Shown here: one piece after another, positions 45,095 to 53,453 of the stretch
How positions within the stretch are numbered: position 1 is the stretch's first letter
Layout: each line of letters starts with the position of its first letter
Source: UBA4466 sp963976995
GTDB taxonomy: Bacteria; Bacteroidota; Bacteroidia; Flavobacteriales_D; Crocinitomicaceae
Assembly (NCBI GenBank): GCA_963976995.1
Contig: CAXBMR010000004.1
Coordinates: 1-64,000, forward strand
Direction: 5' to 3'
Length of the DNA stretch: 64,000 bases
Program-made: the position numbers and the translations under genes
Notes under the pieces: model-generated
Database searches by the model: none
Seen by the model: only the letters and a program-made list of their open reading frames with translations
Told to the model about the DNA's origin: nothing

Positions 45095-45616
45095 ATGGAA
45101 TATCTTTTTCAAATTGCTTTAGTACTAATTCCTGCAGGAGCCGTTTTATTGACAGCTATATTCTTTATGAGAAAAACTTATGAGAAAGAATTACTAGTTT
45201 TAAATTCTGAGTTAAAAAAAGAAAGACAGAGCTTCTTTTTACCAAATCGAGTAGATGCTTATCAAAGAGCAATCCTACTCATGGAAAGAATTCATCCCAA
45301 TAGTATGGTTATGCGGTTAAATAACCCAGGATTGCCATCTGCCGGTATGCAAGTTAAGTTATTAGAAGCTATTCGAGAAGAATATGAACACAACATTGCT
45401 CAGCAAATGTACATTGCACCAGCTACTTGGGACCTTGTAAAAAAAGCAAAAGAAGAAACGATTAAAATTATCAATTTGGCTGGGAGGCAAATGACTGCAA
45501 CTTCTAACGGTATGGATCTATCGGGAAAAATATTTGAGATTTGTTCAGAAGTTGGGGTTCTTCCTACCGAAATTGCTGTAGATGTATTGAAAAAAGAAGT
45601 CCAGCAGTTGTTCTAA
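45095..45616 (+). CDS. DUF7935-like membrane-anchored protein
   Basis: 173 residues. One N-terminal membrane segment (about 5-27), then a charged, helical soluble domain with VDAYQRAILLMERI, LREEYEHNIAQQMYI-like and WDLVKKAKEET segments. It matches the Bacteroidota protein class now called DUF7935, from memory; function unknown. The membrane topology puts the helical part in the cytoplasm. A single-gene transcript with its own promoter. A perfect 9-bp hairpin starts at the last base of the stop codon. Confidence 0.75.
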   Translation: MEYLFQIALVLIPAGAVLLTAIFFMRKTYEKELLVLNSELKKERQSFFLPNRVDAYQRAILLMERIHPNSMVMRLNNPGLPSAGMQVKLLEAIREEYEHNIAQQMYIAPATWDLVKKAKEETIKIINLAGRQMTATSNGMDLSGKIFEICSEVGVLPTEIAVDVLKKEVQQLF

Positions 45617-45644
45617 TGCTCACTTCGAGAGCCTCAGTGAGCAT
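45616..45644. repeat. Palindromic element with TTCGAGA..CTCA core
   Basis: ATGCTCACT (45616-45624) pairs perfectly with AGTGAGCAT (45636-45644). The core CTTCGAGAGCCTCAG (45623-45637) has the same layout as 2294-2308: a TC bulge, GAG, a 3-nt loop, CTC. No T run follows, so it is more like a dispersed palindromic repeat than a terminator. Confidence 0.6.
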
Positions 45645-45745
45645 AAACGAGTGCCTAGGAGAGCATTGACTTCATTTGACAAACAACTAAAGAGTCTCTG
45701 AGAACGCTAATAGATTGTTGATTGGGGTTTTTAAAGATAACAATG

Positions 45746-45955
45746 CTAAGTCAAAGTAATCCGATTGTCTTCAATTTCAATCACATCTCCTATAATCAAT
45801 TTTGCTCGTTTTCTAGTTTCTAACTCTCCGTTTCTAAAAACAACATGTTCATCCACAATTATTTTTGCATGACCTCCTGTTTGAGCAATTCCTGTGGCTT
45901 TTAACAATTGAATGAGTTCAATATAGTCTCCCGTTATTTTAAATTCTTCGGTCAT
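45746..45955 (-). CDS. Small S4-domain RNA-binding protein (YbcJ-like)
   Basis: 69 residues, essentially a single S4 domain: IELIQLLKATGIAQTGGHAKIIV and VVFRNGELETRKRAKLIIGDVI. YbcJ-type proteins bind RNA, with an undefined role possibly at the ribosome. Its ATG overlaps the TGA of meaB (45952-45955), so it is translated from the meaB transcript. No catalytic domain. Length and content are complete for this small family. Confidence 0.88.
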   Translation of the reverse strand: MTEEFKITGDYIELIQLLKATGIAQTGGHAKIIVDEHVVFRNGELETRKRAKLIIGDVIEIEDNRITLT

Positions 45956-46980
45956 TTTTTATAAGATTGATAAATTTTTTCTGCCGCTAAAAAAGGAGAC
46001 AACTCTCCTTTCTCCACTTGATTTTGCATTACTTTTAATTCAGTGAGCATTTTGGGATTTAAAAAGAAATCGTTCAACAACATTTCTTTTAGTGTTTCAA
46101 TAAGCCACATTTTATCTTGCTCATTTCTTGTTTTCTCAAAATGACCATTCGTTATCATTTGATTTCTAAACGACTCAATTGTATCCCAAATCTCTGCAAC
46201 TCCTTCATTCGTATAAGAGCTACAAGTTTCTACTTGAGGAATCCATTCATTTTCATTTGGAGGAAATAAATGCATCGCGTTTTTGTATTCTCTTGCAGCC
46301 ATCTTTGCGTTTTTGGTATTATCGCCATCAGATTTTGTAATGACCAAGGCGTCTGCCATTTCCATAATACCCTTCTTGATACCCTGTAGCTCGTCTCCTG
46401 CTCCAGAAAGCATAAGCAATAAGAAAAAGTCAACCATGGACTTCACCACTGTTTCCGATTGCCCTACTCCAACCGTCTCTATTAATATAACATCAAAACC
46501 GGCAGCTTCACAAAGAATGATAGTCTCTCTTGTTTTCCGAGCAACCCCACCCAAAGTATCCCCAGCTGGTGACGGTCGAATAAAGGCATTTTTATTGACA
46601 GATAGATTATGCATTCTTGTTTTATCTCCAAGAATGGAGCCTCCAGAAATAGAACTTGAAGGGTCAATGGTTAAAACTGCCAATTGATGGCCTTTCTCGA
46701 TCAGAATTTTACCAAACGATTCTATAAAGGTTGACTTACCAACGCCCGGTACCCCAGTAATACCAACACGTATAGAATTCGTATTGATTTTCAGACAACG
46801 TTGAATTAATTCATTCGCCCTTTTACGATGATCTGGATTCTGACTCTCAACAAGTGTAATTCCTAAACTTAAAGCTACTCGATCACCACGTTTAATTCCA
46901 TCAAAAATTTCTTCCGGATTCATTTTTTTTAAATGTTCCTTTCTTTTATTGACCCAATTATTGATGTCTTTTTGTTTCAT
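45952..46980 (-). CDS. meaB: MeaB/ArgK-type G3E GTPase
   Basis: About 342 residues from the ATG at 46978-46980; the frame is open to 47037, but the extra residues do not fit the family. The P-loop is GVPGVGKST, followed by TIDPSSSISGGSILGDKTRM, RPSPAGDTLGGVARKTRE and the switch region IETVGVGQSE, all diagnostic. MeaB protects and helps load adenosylcobalamin onto methylmalonyl-CoA mutase. The mutase genes are not in the window, but the B12 uptake operon at 55.6-61.4 kb fits the need for cobalamin. Coupled to a small S4 protein gene; divergent from the S46 peptidase. Confidence 0.93.
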   Translation of the reverse strand: MKQKDINNWVNKRKEHLKKMNPEEIFDGIKRGDRVALSLGITLVESQNPDHRKRANELIQRCLKINTNSIRVGITGVPGVGKSTFIESFGKILIEKGHQLAVLTIDPSSSISGGSILGDKTRMHNLSVNKNAFIRPSPAGDTLGGVARKTRETIILCEAAGFDVILIETVGVGQSETVVKSMVDFFLLLMLSGAGDELQGIKKGIMEMADALVITKSDGDNTKNAKMAAREYKNAMHLFPPNENEWIPQVETCSSYTNEGVAEIWDTIESFRNQMITNGHFEKTRNEQDKMWLIETLKEMLLNDFFLNPKMLTELKVMQNQVEKGELSPFLAAEKIYQSYKK

Positions 46981-47089
46981 CTTAGAAATTCCACTGTCTC
47001 GATTCCTTAACTTCAAATTTACAAGAAAATTCATCATATCAATCAGAAAATTCTGCTTATCTTGTCACTCTTATTTACAAAACCAGAAA

Positions 47090-49228
47090 ATGAAACAAAT
47101 TAAAATTACATTGATTACATTATTCCTATTAGTAGGAACAATAGCGAAGGCCGACGAAGGAATGTGGCTTCCATTCTTATTGGGTAGAAACTATGAAGAC
47201 ATGAAGAAACATGGACTTCGACTGACACAAGAAGAATTGTATTCCATCAACCAATCATCTATCAAAGATGCCATAATCTCCTTTGGCGGATTTTGTACAG
47301 GAGAAATAATTTCTAAACAAGGCTTAATTTTAACGAATCATCATTGTGGATATGAAGCAATTGCTGAAGCATCTACAAAGGAGAATAACTATTTAGATGA
47401 TGGTTTTTGGGCAAAAAATAACGCAGAAGAAATACCAGTTCCAGGTTTGCACGCAACATTTATTGTGAGAATTGAAGACGTTACTCAAGCTATTCTTAGT
47501 GAACTAAATGAGAATATGACTGAAGATGAACGCAACATGAAAATAAGAGAATTATCAAGAGTTCTCCAGGATAAAGCAACTGAAGGAACCAATTACAGCG
47601 CTTCCATCAGTTCATTTTTTGAAGGAAATGAATTCTACTTATTTGTAAAAGAGAAATTTAACGACATTCGTTTTGTTGGAACTCCTCCTCAGTCTGCAGG
47701 TAAATTTGGAGGTGACACAGACAATTGGATGTGGCCTAGACATACAGCAGATTTTTCTATGTTTAGAATTTATGCTAACAAAGACAATAAGCCTGCTCCT
47801 TTTAGCTCAGAAAACAAGCCGTACGTGCCTAAACATGCACTTCCTATTAGTATAAAAGGTGTTGAAAAGGATGATTTTGCGATGATTCTAGGTTTTCCAG
47901 GCTCTACTGACAGATACTTGAGTTCTTGGGGCGTTGAACAGGCAGTTACCCTAGAACAGCCAAAAAGAGTGGATATTAGAGCAAAGAAGTTAAAAATAAT
48001 GAAACGCTATATGGACAAAGATGATGCGGTTCGATTAAATTATTCGGCTACATATGCACAAGTTGCTAATTATTGGAAGTATTTCATTGGCCAAACAGAG
48101 CAAGTGAAAAACAATGATGTTGTAGGAAAAAAGCAAGCTATAGAAACAGAGTATAGAGACTATCTCAAAAACATAAAAATGTCACATGATGTTCTTGGCT
48201 CTATGGAAAATTACTACAAAAGCACAAACGATATAGTTAACATTAAGGTCTATCAATCCGAGTATATTTATACTGTAGGGGCAAATGTTACTGCTTTTCG
48301 TTATAAATTCTGGGCAGATGCTATGATAGCAGGACAAGAAGATAGAGCTAAAACGCTTGCAGGTCGCTTTGGGCAAATGAGCGATGATTATTTTGAAAGT
48401 GCAGATATGGACATTGAGTTGGATATCATTCACAATGTATTGCACATGTATTTAAACGATATTCCTGAATCTCAATTAGGACCATTGGCTAAAAAAATAG
48501 CAGCAAAAGGAATGAAAGGTGTAGAAAAATACATGAAATTAATCAAGAAGAAATCAATGTTTTTAAATAAAGAAAAGTTTGATTCTTTCAACGCTGCGCC
48601 TTCTTTGAAAACGATGCAAAAAGATCCATTATTCAAGTTAATAGTTGATATCAATGGTGCTTATGAGAAAGCTACTGGTACTGATAAATTGAAGGATGCA
48701 AAAGATAATTTACAGAAAGCAAACCGTTATTTTATTGCTGGATTAAGAGACATGAATCCAAAAAAAATGTACTATCCAAATGCAAACTCTACTTTGCGAT
48801 TAACTTACGGTAATGTATTACCATACAATCCTAAAGATGCAGTGGCGTATGATTTTGTTACAACTATTGATGGGGTTATGCAAAAGGAAGACCCTTCTAA
48901 TCCTGAATTTGTAGTTCATCCAAAAATAAAATCAACATGGAAACAGAAGGATTACGGTCAGTATGCTGATAAAAATGGTAATTTAACTGTCAATTTTCTT
49001 TCTAACAACGACATCACAGGTGGTAACTCTGGTTCTCCGGTTATCAATGGAGACGGTCAGCTAATTGGCACAGCCTTTGACGGAAATTGGGAAGCAATGT
49101 CTGGAGATATCTTTTTTGAAACAAATATCCAACGAACAATTTCTTTGGATATTCGCTATACTTTGTGGTTGGTTGATAAAGTATTCGGTGCAACGAACCT
49201 CATAGAAGAAATGGAGTTGGTGAAATAA
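47090..49228 (+). CDS. S46-family dipeptidyl-peptidase (DPP7-like)
   Basis: 712 residues from the ATG at 47090; an open frame extends back to 46949 but would overlap divergent meaB, and Met at 47090 starts the signal peptide (to about TIAKA). Chymotrypsin-like fold: catalytic His85 in TNHHCG and Ser647 in GGNSGSP. The residue 18 after the catalytic Ser is Gly (AFDGNWE); in family knowledge Gly here marks DPP7-type specificity for hydrophobic P1, while DPP11 has Arg. It releases dipeptides from peptides in the periplasm, feeding amino-acid use. A terminator follows. Confidence 0.9.
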   Translation: MKQIKITLITLFLLVGTIAKADEGMWLPFLLGRNYEDMKKHGLRLTQEELYSINQSSIKDAIISFGGFCTGEIISKQGLILTNHHCGYEAIAEASTKENNYLDDGFWAKNNAEEIPVPGLHATFIVRIEDVTQAILSELNENMTEDERNMKIRELSRVLQDKATEGTNYSASISSFFEGNEFYLFVKEKFNDIRFVGTPPQSAGKFGGDTDNWMWPRHTADFSMFRIYANKDNKPAPFSSENKPYVPKHALPISIKGVEKDDFAMILGFPGSTDRYLSSWGVEQAVTLEQPKRVDIRAKKLKIMKRYMDKDDAVRLNYSATYAQVANYWKYFIGQTEQVKNNDVVGKKQAIETEYRDYLKNIKMSHDVLGSMENYYKSTNDIVNIKVYQSEYIYTVGANVTAFRYKFWADAMIAGQEDRAKTLAGRFGQMSDDYFESADMDIELDIIHNVLHMYLNDIPESQLGPLAKKIAAKGMKGVEKYMKLIKKKSMFLNKEKFDSFNAAPSLKTMQKDPLFKLIVDINGAYEKATGTDKLKDAKDNLQKANRYFIAGLRDMNPKKMYYPNANSTLRLTYGNVLPYNPKDAVAYDFVTTIDGVMQKEDPSNPEFVVHPKIKSTWKQKDYGQYADKNGNLTVNFLSNNDITGGNSGSPVINGDGQLIGTAFDGNWEAMSGDIFFETNIQRTISLDIRYTLWLVDKVFGATNLIEEMELVK

Positions 49229-49242
49229 AAAATCCAACTATA

Positions 49243-49272
49243 TTAAAATCCTGCGCAATTTGCGTGGGATTT
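49243..49272 (+). terminator. Terminator of the S46 peptidase gene
   Basis: A long stem (AAAATCCTGCGC paired with GCGTGGGATTTT, two G-U pairs) followed by TAATTTT. It covers the TTG at 49260, which rules that codon out as the start of the next gene. Confidence 0.75.
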
Positions 49273-49286
49273 TTAATTTTACACCA

Positions 49287-50084
49287 ATGCTTTATACAAT
49301 AATACTTCAGAGCGGATACAACCAACCAAATGATAACGTTACGGAGAATTTTGGTTTTTGGTTTTTCTTGCCTTTTATAATCGGAGGAATATACTGGCTA
49401 AAAATAAGGAAAGCTGATTATGACTGGAAGAATGGTATTTTTGACAGCTCCCTTCCTTATTCCCGTGATAATCTGCTAGAAGCATATATTTACCTTGCTG
49501 CACAACTTATAGCTAAAGACAGAGATGACGTTAGTGGGAAGATAAAATACATCTCAAGCTATTTCCGGAAGTATTTTAAGACAAGTAACTATGATTTTAG
49601 GGAATCATTGACCGCTGCTTACCGAAACCCTGAGAGAATTAATGCTGTATCTAGTTGGTTGAATTTTAAAGTCAGAAAAAAGAGTGAGCGCATTCAAATC
49701 ATTTATTTTCTCGCAGGACTTTGTATGGTCGACGGAAGGTTGGTTGCGTCAGAGCTCAAACTTTTGGAAACCATCGCATTCTTTTTAAAAGTATCACCCA
49801 AAGAATTTCAAAGTGTTATAGGAATGTACCAATCTTATGAGAAAAGTTCACGAGAATCTTTCAAAAGTAAAGTTAGCCCCACCACTCGACGTGCTTTATC
49901 GTGCAAGATACTTGGGGTTTCAGAAAAGGAATCTTTTGACGAAATAAAGAAAGCATACCGTAAAATGGTTAAGTTGCATCATCCAGATAAATTTCACAAT
50001 GCATCTTCACAACAGCGAAAAATTGCAAAGGAAAAATTCATCTCTGTTCAAAAGGCGTATGAGTACTTAGAGAACATTAAGTGA
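49287..50084 (+). CDS. TerB-like and DnaJ-domain membrane protein
   Basis: About 265 residues from the ATG at 49287; the TTG at 49260 lies in a terminator. One N-terminal membrane segment (about 22-38), a TerB-like helical domain (about 60-190), and a C-terminal J domain (about 200-265) with the HPD tripeptide in KLHHPDKF. This TerB plus J layout is that of DjlA, an inner-membrane co-chaperone that stimulates DnaK. Client unknown. The J domain is cytoplasmic by position. Single gene; the T9SS cupredoxin gene begins 64 bp downstream. Confidence 0.83.
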   Translation: MLYTIILQSGYNQPNDNVTENFGFWFFLPFIIGGIYWLKIRKADYDWKNGIFDSSLPYSRDNLLEAYIYLAAQLIAKDRDDVSGKIKYISSYFRKYFKTSNYDFRESLTAAYRNPERINAVSSWLNFKVRKKSERIQIIYFLAGLCMVDGRLVASELKLLETIAFFLKVSPKEFQSVIGMYQSYEKSSRESFKSKVSPTTRRALSCKILGVSEKESFDEIKKAYRKMVKLHHPDKFHNASSQQRKIAKEKFISVQKAYEYLENIK

Positions 50085-50148
50085 AATTTTTTTTGAGTAT
50101 TTGGTTTTTTTGTTTTAAGTTTATATCAATAATAAAATAAAAAAACCT

Positions 50149-50766
50149 ATGAAATCAATCACTACATTAAAAAAACACCTATCATTTTTCGCTCTGTTAT
50201 TATTTGCGAATTTTTCTTTTTCACAAACATTAACTAACATTGATGCAAGTGGAGTTACTTTCACTCCATCTAACATCAGTATCAATGTGGGTGACACTGT
50301 TCGATGGACAAATTCTTCAGGTACTCATAATGTGAATGGAACAACAGCTACTTTCCCAAGTAATCCTGACTCGTTTGGAAATAATATAGGCTCAGGATGG
50401 GTTTATACCTACATTTTTACAATTGCTGGCTCATACGATTACAGATGTGATGTGCATTTTGGCTCAGGTATGACTGGCACTATAACTGTATTACCCTTAG
50501 CAGGAGTTGAAGATTTATCTATAATTAATGAAAGTTTAATCTACCCAATTCCGGCTTCAAACTCAATCACGGTTGAATTAAACCAAGTTAATTTGGAAAA
50601 TTTACAACTGAAAATTGTTGATGCAAAAGGCGCAGTAGTTTATGAGAATGATAAAATATCAGAAAAAGTAATTACTATTAACACAAAAGAATGGAACGGG
50701 ACTTATTTTTATCAATTATATAGAGATAATCAAGCCATTGAGAATAAAAAATTAACAATCAACTAG
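50149..50766 (+). CDS. T9SS-secreted plastocyanin/azurin-like copper protein
   Basis: 205 residues: a signal peptide (to about FSFSQ, residue 26), a cupredoxin domain (about 30-115) with a complete type 1 copper ligand set (His60, Cys100, His103, Met108; YRCDVHFGSGM), and a T9SS type A sorting tail (about 125-205; IYPIPASNS, NGTYFYQLY). It should be a surface or extracellular electron carrier or copper binder. It precedes a subtilase and a propeller protein that are also T9SS cargos, but a 137-bp gap separates it from them. Confidence 0.88.
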   Translation: MKSITTLKKHLSFFALLLFANFSFSQTLTNIDASGVTFTPSNISINVGDTVRWTNSSGTHNVNGTTATFPSNPDSFGNNIGSGWVYTYIFTIAGSYDYRCDVHFGSGMTGTITVLPLAGVEDLSIINESLIYPIPASNSITVELNQVNLENLQLKIVDAKGAVVYENDKISEKVITINTKEWNGTYFYQLYRDNQAIENKKLTIN

Positions 50767-50848
50767 ACAAATCATACTTTTAATTGAATATATACAGAAT
50801 CCGTGACCATTTATAAATAGTCGAAATTTCCTGCTTTTTTTTAAAAAA

Positions 50849-50888
50849 ATTTGTATGTTTAGTAACTAATTTGTATATTTAATAACTA
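50849..50888. repeat. 20-bp imperfect tandem duplication upstream of the subtilase gene
   Basis: ATTTGTATGTTTAGTAACTA is followed directly by ATTTGTATATTTAATAACTA, two mismatches in 20. It ends 15 bp before the ATG and duplicates an ATTTGTA promoter-like element. Confidence 0.8.
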
Positions 50889-50903
50889 GATAACAGTAAA
50901 TTT

Positions 50904-53453
50904 ATGAAAATACTTATTTTAACTTTGTTTCTATTCCTTGTCGGTGAAGGAAGAGCATCACAAACATACCCCCTCTCTCCTAGAGTTCTTTTGGTTCGAT
51001 TTAATCTTAAGTTAATAGATTGGACACTAGTCGATGATGATAGAATACAAACTGTACTTATTAGAGACCTTCTAAATGCGAATGGGAGAAAAGTTTTAAA
51101 AGATTTTGAGCAAAAAGAATTATTTGATATTTCTATTCTATCTGCAACCAAAGCGTTTCCGCATCTAAAAACCTCCGATTCAATTTCAATTAGCAGGCAA
51201 GGTAGTAAAGTTTATATGCCACCTTTTTGGGCAACCTTTGAAGTGGAAATACCAGACAGTTTAAAGTACAAAGAATTCTCTAAAATTTTAGAAACATTGT
51301 ATCCTTTGATTATCTTCTCTGACTTACCTTTGGATATTGTTTACAACGATGCACCAAATGATTCGTTGTTTCCATATCAGTTATCATTAATCGACACTCT
51401 TGGATCGTCGACTGACATAAACATTGATAGTGCTTGGAACATTGAAACAGGCAAAAGATTTATTAAAGTAGGGATTTTTGATACCGGGATTGACTCGTTG
51501 CATCCAGATCTTGATGTTTTAACTGGCTTTTCATATTATGATGATCTTATTTTGGCCAATCCAACAGATTCCTTTTTAACCCCTTCATGGGGCACAGACA
51601 CTTATGGACATGGCACTAGAGTTGCAGGTATTATTGGAGCTAAAAGGAATAATTCTATTGGAGTAGCAGGTATTGCAGGAGGGACAGGGTTAGACACAAC
51701 GGGTGTAAGTTTAATCGACTTTAAATTAGGGTTTGGAGAAGGAGCTTATGCTAGATTTATGGCGCAAAGCGTAATTGATGCGGCTCGAGCGCCTTACACC
51801 TACTACTCATGGACACCTAACTCTCCTTTAGAAACGTCTTATTTTGACAACGCTCCAGGTTATGGAATATATGTTGGCAATCATAGTTACGGGATGAGAG
51901 TTGCTCAATCCTTGGATACAATTAAGCATACAGAGCTACTACCTTATACGACGGGAGTTAATGATTTACCCGGTGACTCTATCCCTCCCCAGCCTCCCGT
52001 AGACGATGTCGCATGTAGAATTTGTCGAGAATCTTTTCTTTTTTCTTTACAAAATGGTGTTACAAGCATTGCTTCTAGAGGTAATAATTTTAATTTACAA
52101 GATCAATATCAACCAATTGGATTATTTCCTGCAAGTTATCATGATAGCTGGGTAATTTCTGTAGGTGCATCAGGTACAGATGGAGAAAGACTAGTCGCTT
52201 TTTCTGGAAATACGGCGCAATTTGAGAATTATTCATCGCCGCTTGGCAACAATATTGATGTAATTGCACCTGGGACAAAAAGTTTGATAGCCACTACTTC
52301 ATCCACTAATAATCAACCTTCTAATGACACATTAATTCCGTACAGAACATTTAATGGAACATCTGCCAGTGCACCACATGTGACAGGCGTTGTTGCCCTC
52401 CTAATGAGTTACTTTAATAAACCATGCTATAATAATGGGAATTTAGATCCTGCTGACATAGAATATATAATAGAACGATCTGCTACTAAATTAAGCCAAA
52501 CTTTTCCAGATGATTCTTCTGGGTGGGGTAGATTGAATGGATATGAAGCTCTAAAAATGATTAAGTACCCAGAATTACAAATAATTCACCCGCAAGATTC
52601 TCCAATATTTTCTAATCAAATAAGTAAAGATACTATCACAATTCGCGTTGACACTCCACTGAATCCTTTGGGCCTTGGACCAATTGGCAGTAGTTTTCCT
52701 ATAGAAATCAACAAAGACTATGTTGTTGAAAGAATTAAATATGAACTTTTTTATGACTTTGGTCAATACATATCACCAACAACATCACTTTTAGACACAT
52801 GGGTTCGCCATTCACAAACTAACTCTTTAATGCGTTATGAAGATACTGCAACAGTCTTTGTTGGTTCTTTTCCTCCTTTGCCAGTTTTAACTCAAGATAA
52901 ATTCGGGGTAGAACCAATGGCAGAAATTGATTATACATTTGGTGATTCCGTGATTAGACTAACTGGATATTACTATCATTTTATTGGTCAATATGAAGAT
53001 ACTAGTTTACTTTGCTGTGGAGTACCGATTCCTCTTATTATTGTGCCCGTTGACTATTGGTATCCGATTAACCCGTCTATTACTGCTCCAAAAATGGCTT
53101 TTTCTATTTATATTCAAGATTCTACATTAACATCTCAATATGATTTCCCATGTGACTCTGCCAATCCTCTAGTAGACTCTGTACTATCTTTAAGCGAAAT
53201 TGAAATTTTGGATAATGATATCTTAATATTTCCAAATCCTGCAAAAGATCGATTAACAGTAATAATACCTGAAACACTCGAAAATGGCAGCGTAGGAATT
53301 GTTGACATCAAAGGTCAGTTAGTTTTGATTGAAAACGAGCACCTAACAAGCGGTAAATATCAATTTAACATTAAAAATTTAAGCAACGGGCTTTACTTTG
53401 TGTCATACGAATCTAAGGGAACAAAAATTACAAAAAAATGGATTAAGTTATGA
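50904..53453 (+). CDS. T9SS-secreted subtilisin-like (S8) protease
   Basis: 849 residues. A short signal peptide, a region of about 150 residues that may be a propeptide, then the S8 domain with all three catalytic residues: Asp193 (FDTGIDSLHPD), His236 (YGHGTRVAG) and Ser487 (NGTSASAPH). An insertion with CRICRE lies between His and Ser. After about residue 560 a beta-rich region follows, ending in a T9SS sorting domain (FPNPAKDRL, NGLYFVSYES). Expected surface or extracellular protease. Its stop overlaps the ATG of the next gene, so the two are coupled. Confidence 0.9.
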   Translation: MKILILTLFLFLVGEGRASQTYPLSPRVLLVRFNLKLIDWTLVDDDRIQTVLIRDLLNANGRKVLKDFEQKELFDISILSATKAFPHLKTSDSISISRQGSKVYMPPFWATFEVEIPDSLKYKEFSKILETLYPLIIFSDLPLDIVYNDAPNDSLFPYQLSLIDTLGSSTDINIDSAWNIETGKRFIKVGIFDTGIDSLHPDLDVLTGFSYYDDLILANPTDSFLTPSWGTDTYGHGTRVAGIIGAKRNNSIGVAGIAGGTGLDTTGVSLIDFKLGFGEGAYARFMAQSVIDAARAPYTYYSWTPNSPLETSYFDNAPGYGIYVGNHSYGMRVAQSLDTIKHTELLPYTTGVNDLPGDSIPPQPPVDDVACRICRESFLFSLQNGVTSIASRGNNFNLQDQYQPIGLFPASYHDSWVISVGASGTDGERLVAFSGNTAQFENYSSPLGNNIDVIAPGTKSLIATTSSTNNQPSNDTLIPYRTFNGTSASAPHVTGVVALLMSYFNKPCYNNGNLDPADIEYIIERSATKLSQTFPDDSSGWGRLNGYEALKMIKYPELQIIHPQDSPIFSNQISKDTITIRVDTPLNPLGLGPIGSSFPIEINKDYVVERIKYELFYDFGQYISPTTSLLDTWVRHSQTNSLMRYEDTATVFVGSFPPLPVLTQDKFGVEPMAEIDYTFGDSVIRLTGYYYHFIGQYEDTSLLCCGVPIPLIIVPVDYWYPINPSITAPKMAFSIYIQDSTLTSQYDFPCDSANPLVDSVLSLSEIEILDNDILIFPNPAKDRLTVIIPETLENGSVGIVDIKGQLVLIENEHLTSGKYQFNIKNLSNGLYFVSYESKGTKITKKWIKL

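Noticed and set aside
45616..45644. Intrinsic terminator after the DUF7935-like gene
   Set aside because: The stem is perfect but no T run follows on either strand; kept as a palindromic repeat instead.
46949..47089. N-terminal extension of the S46 peptidase
   Set aside because: It overlaps the divergent meaB start, while the ATG at 47090 is followed directly by a signal peptide.
49260..49286. TTG start of the TerB/DnaJ gene
   Set aside because: The codon lies inside the terminator stem of the preceding gene; ATG 49287 is used.
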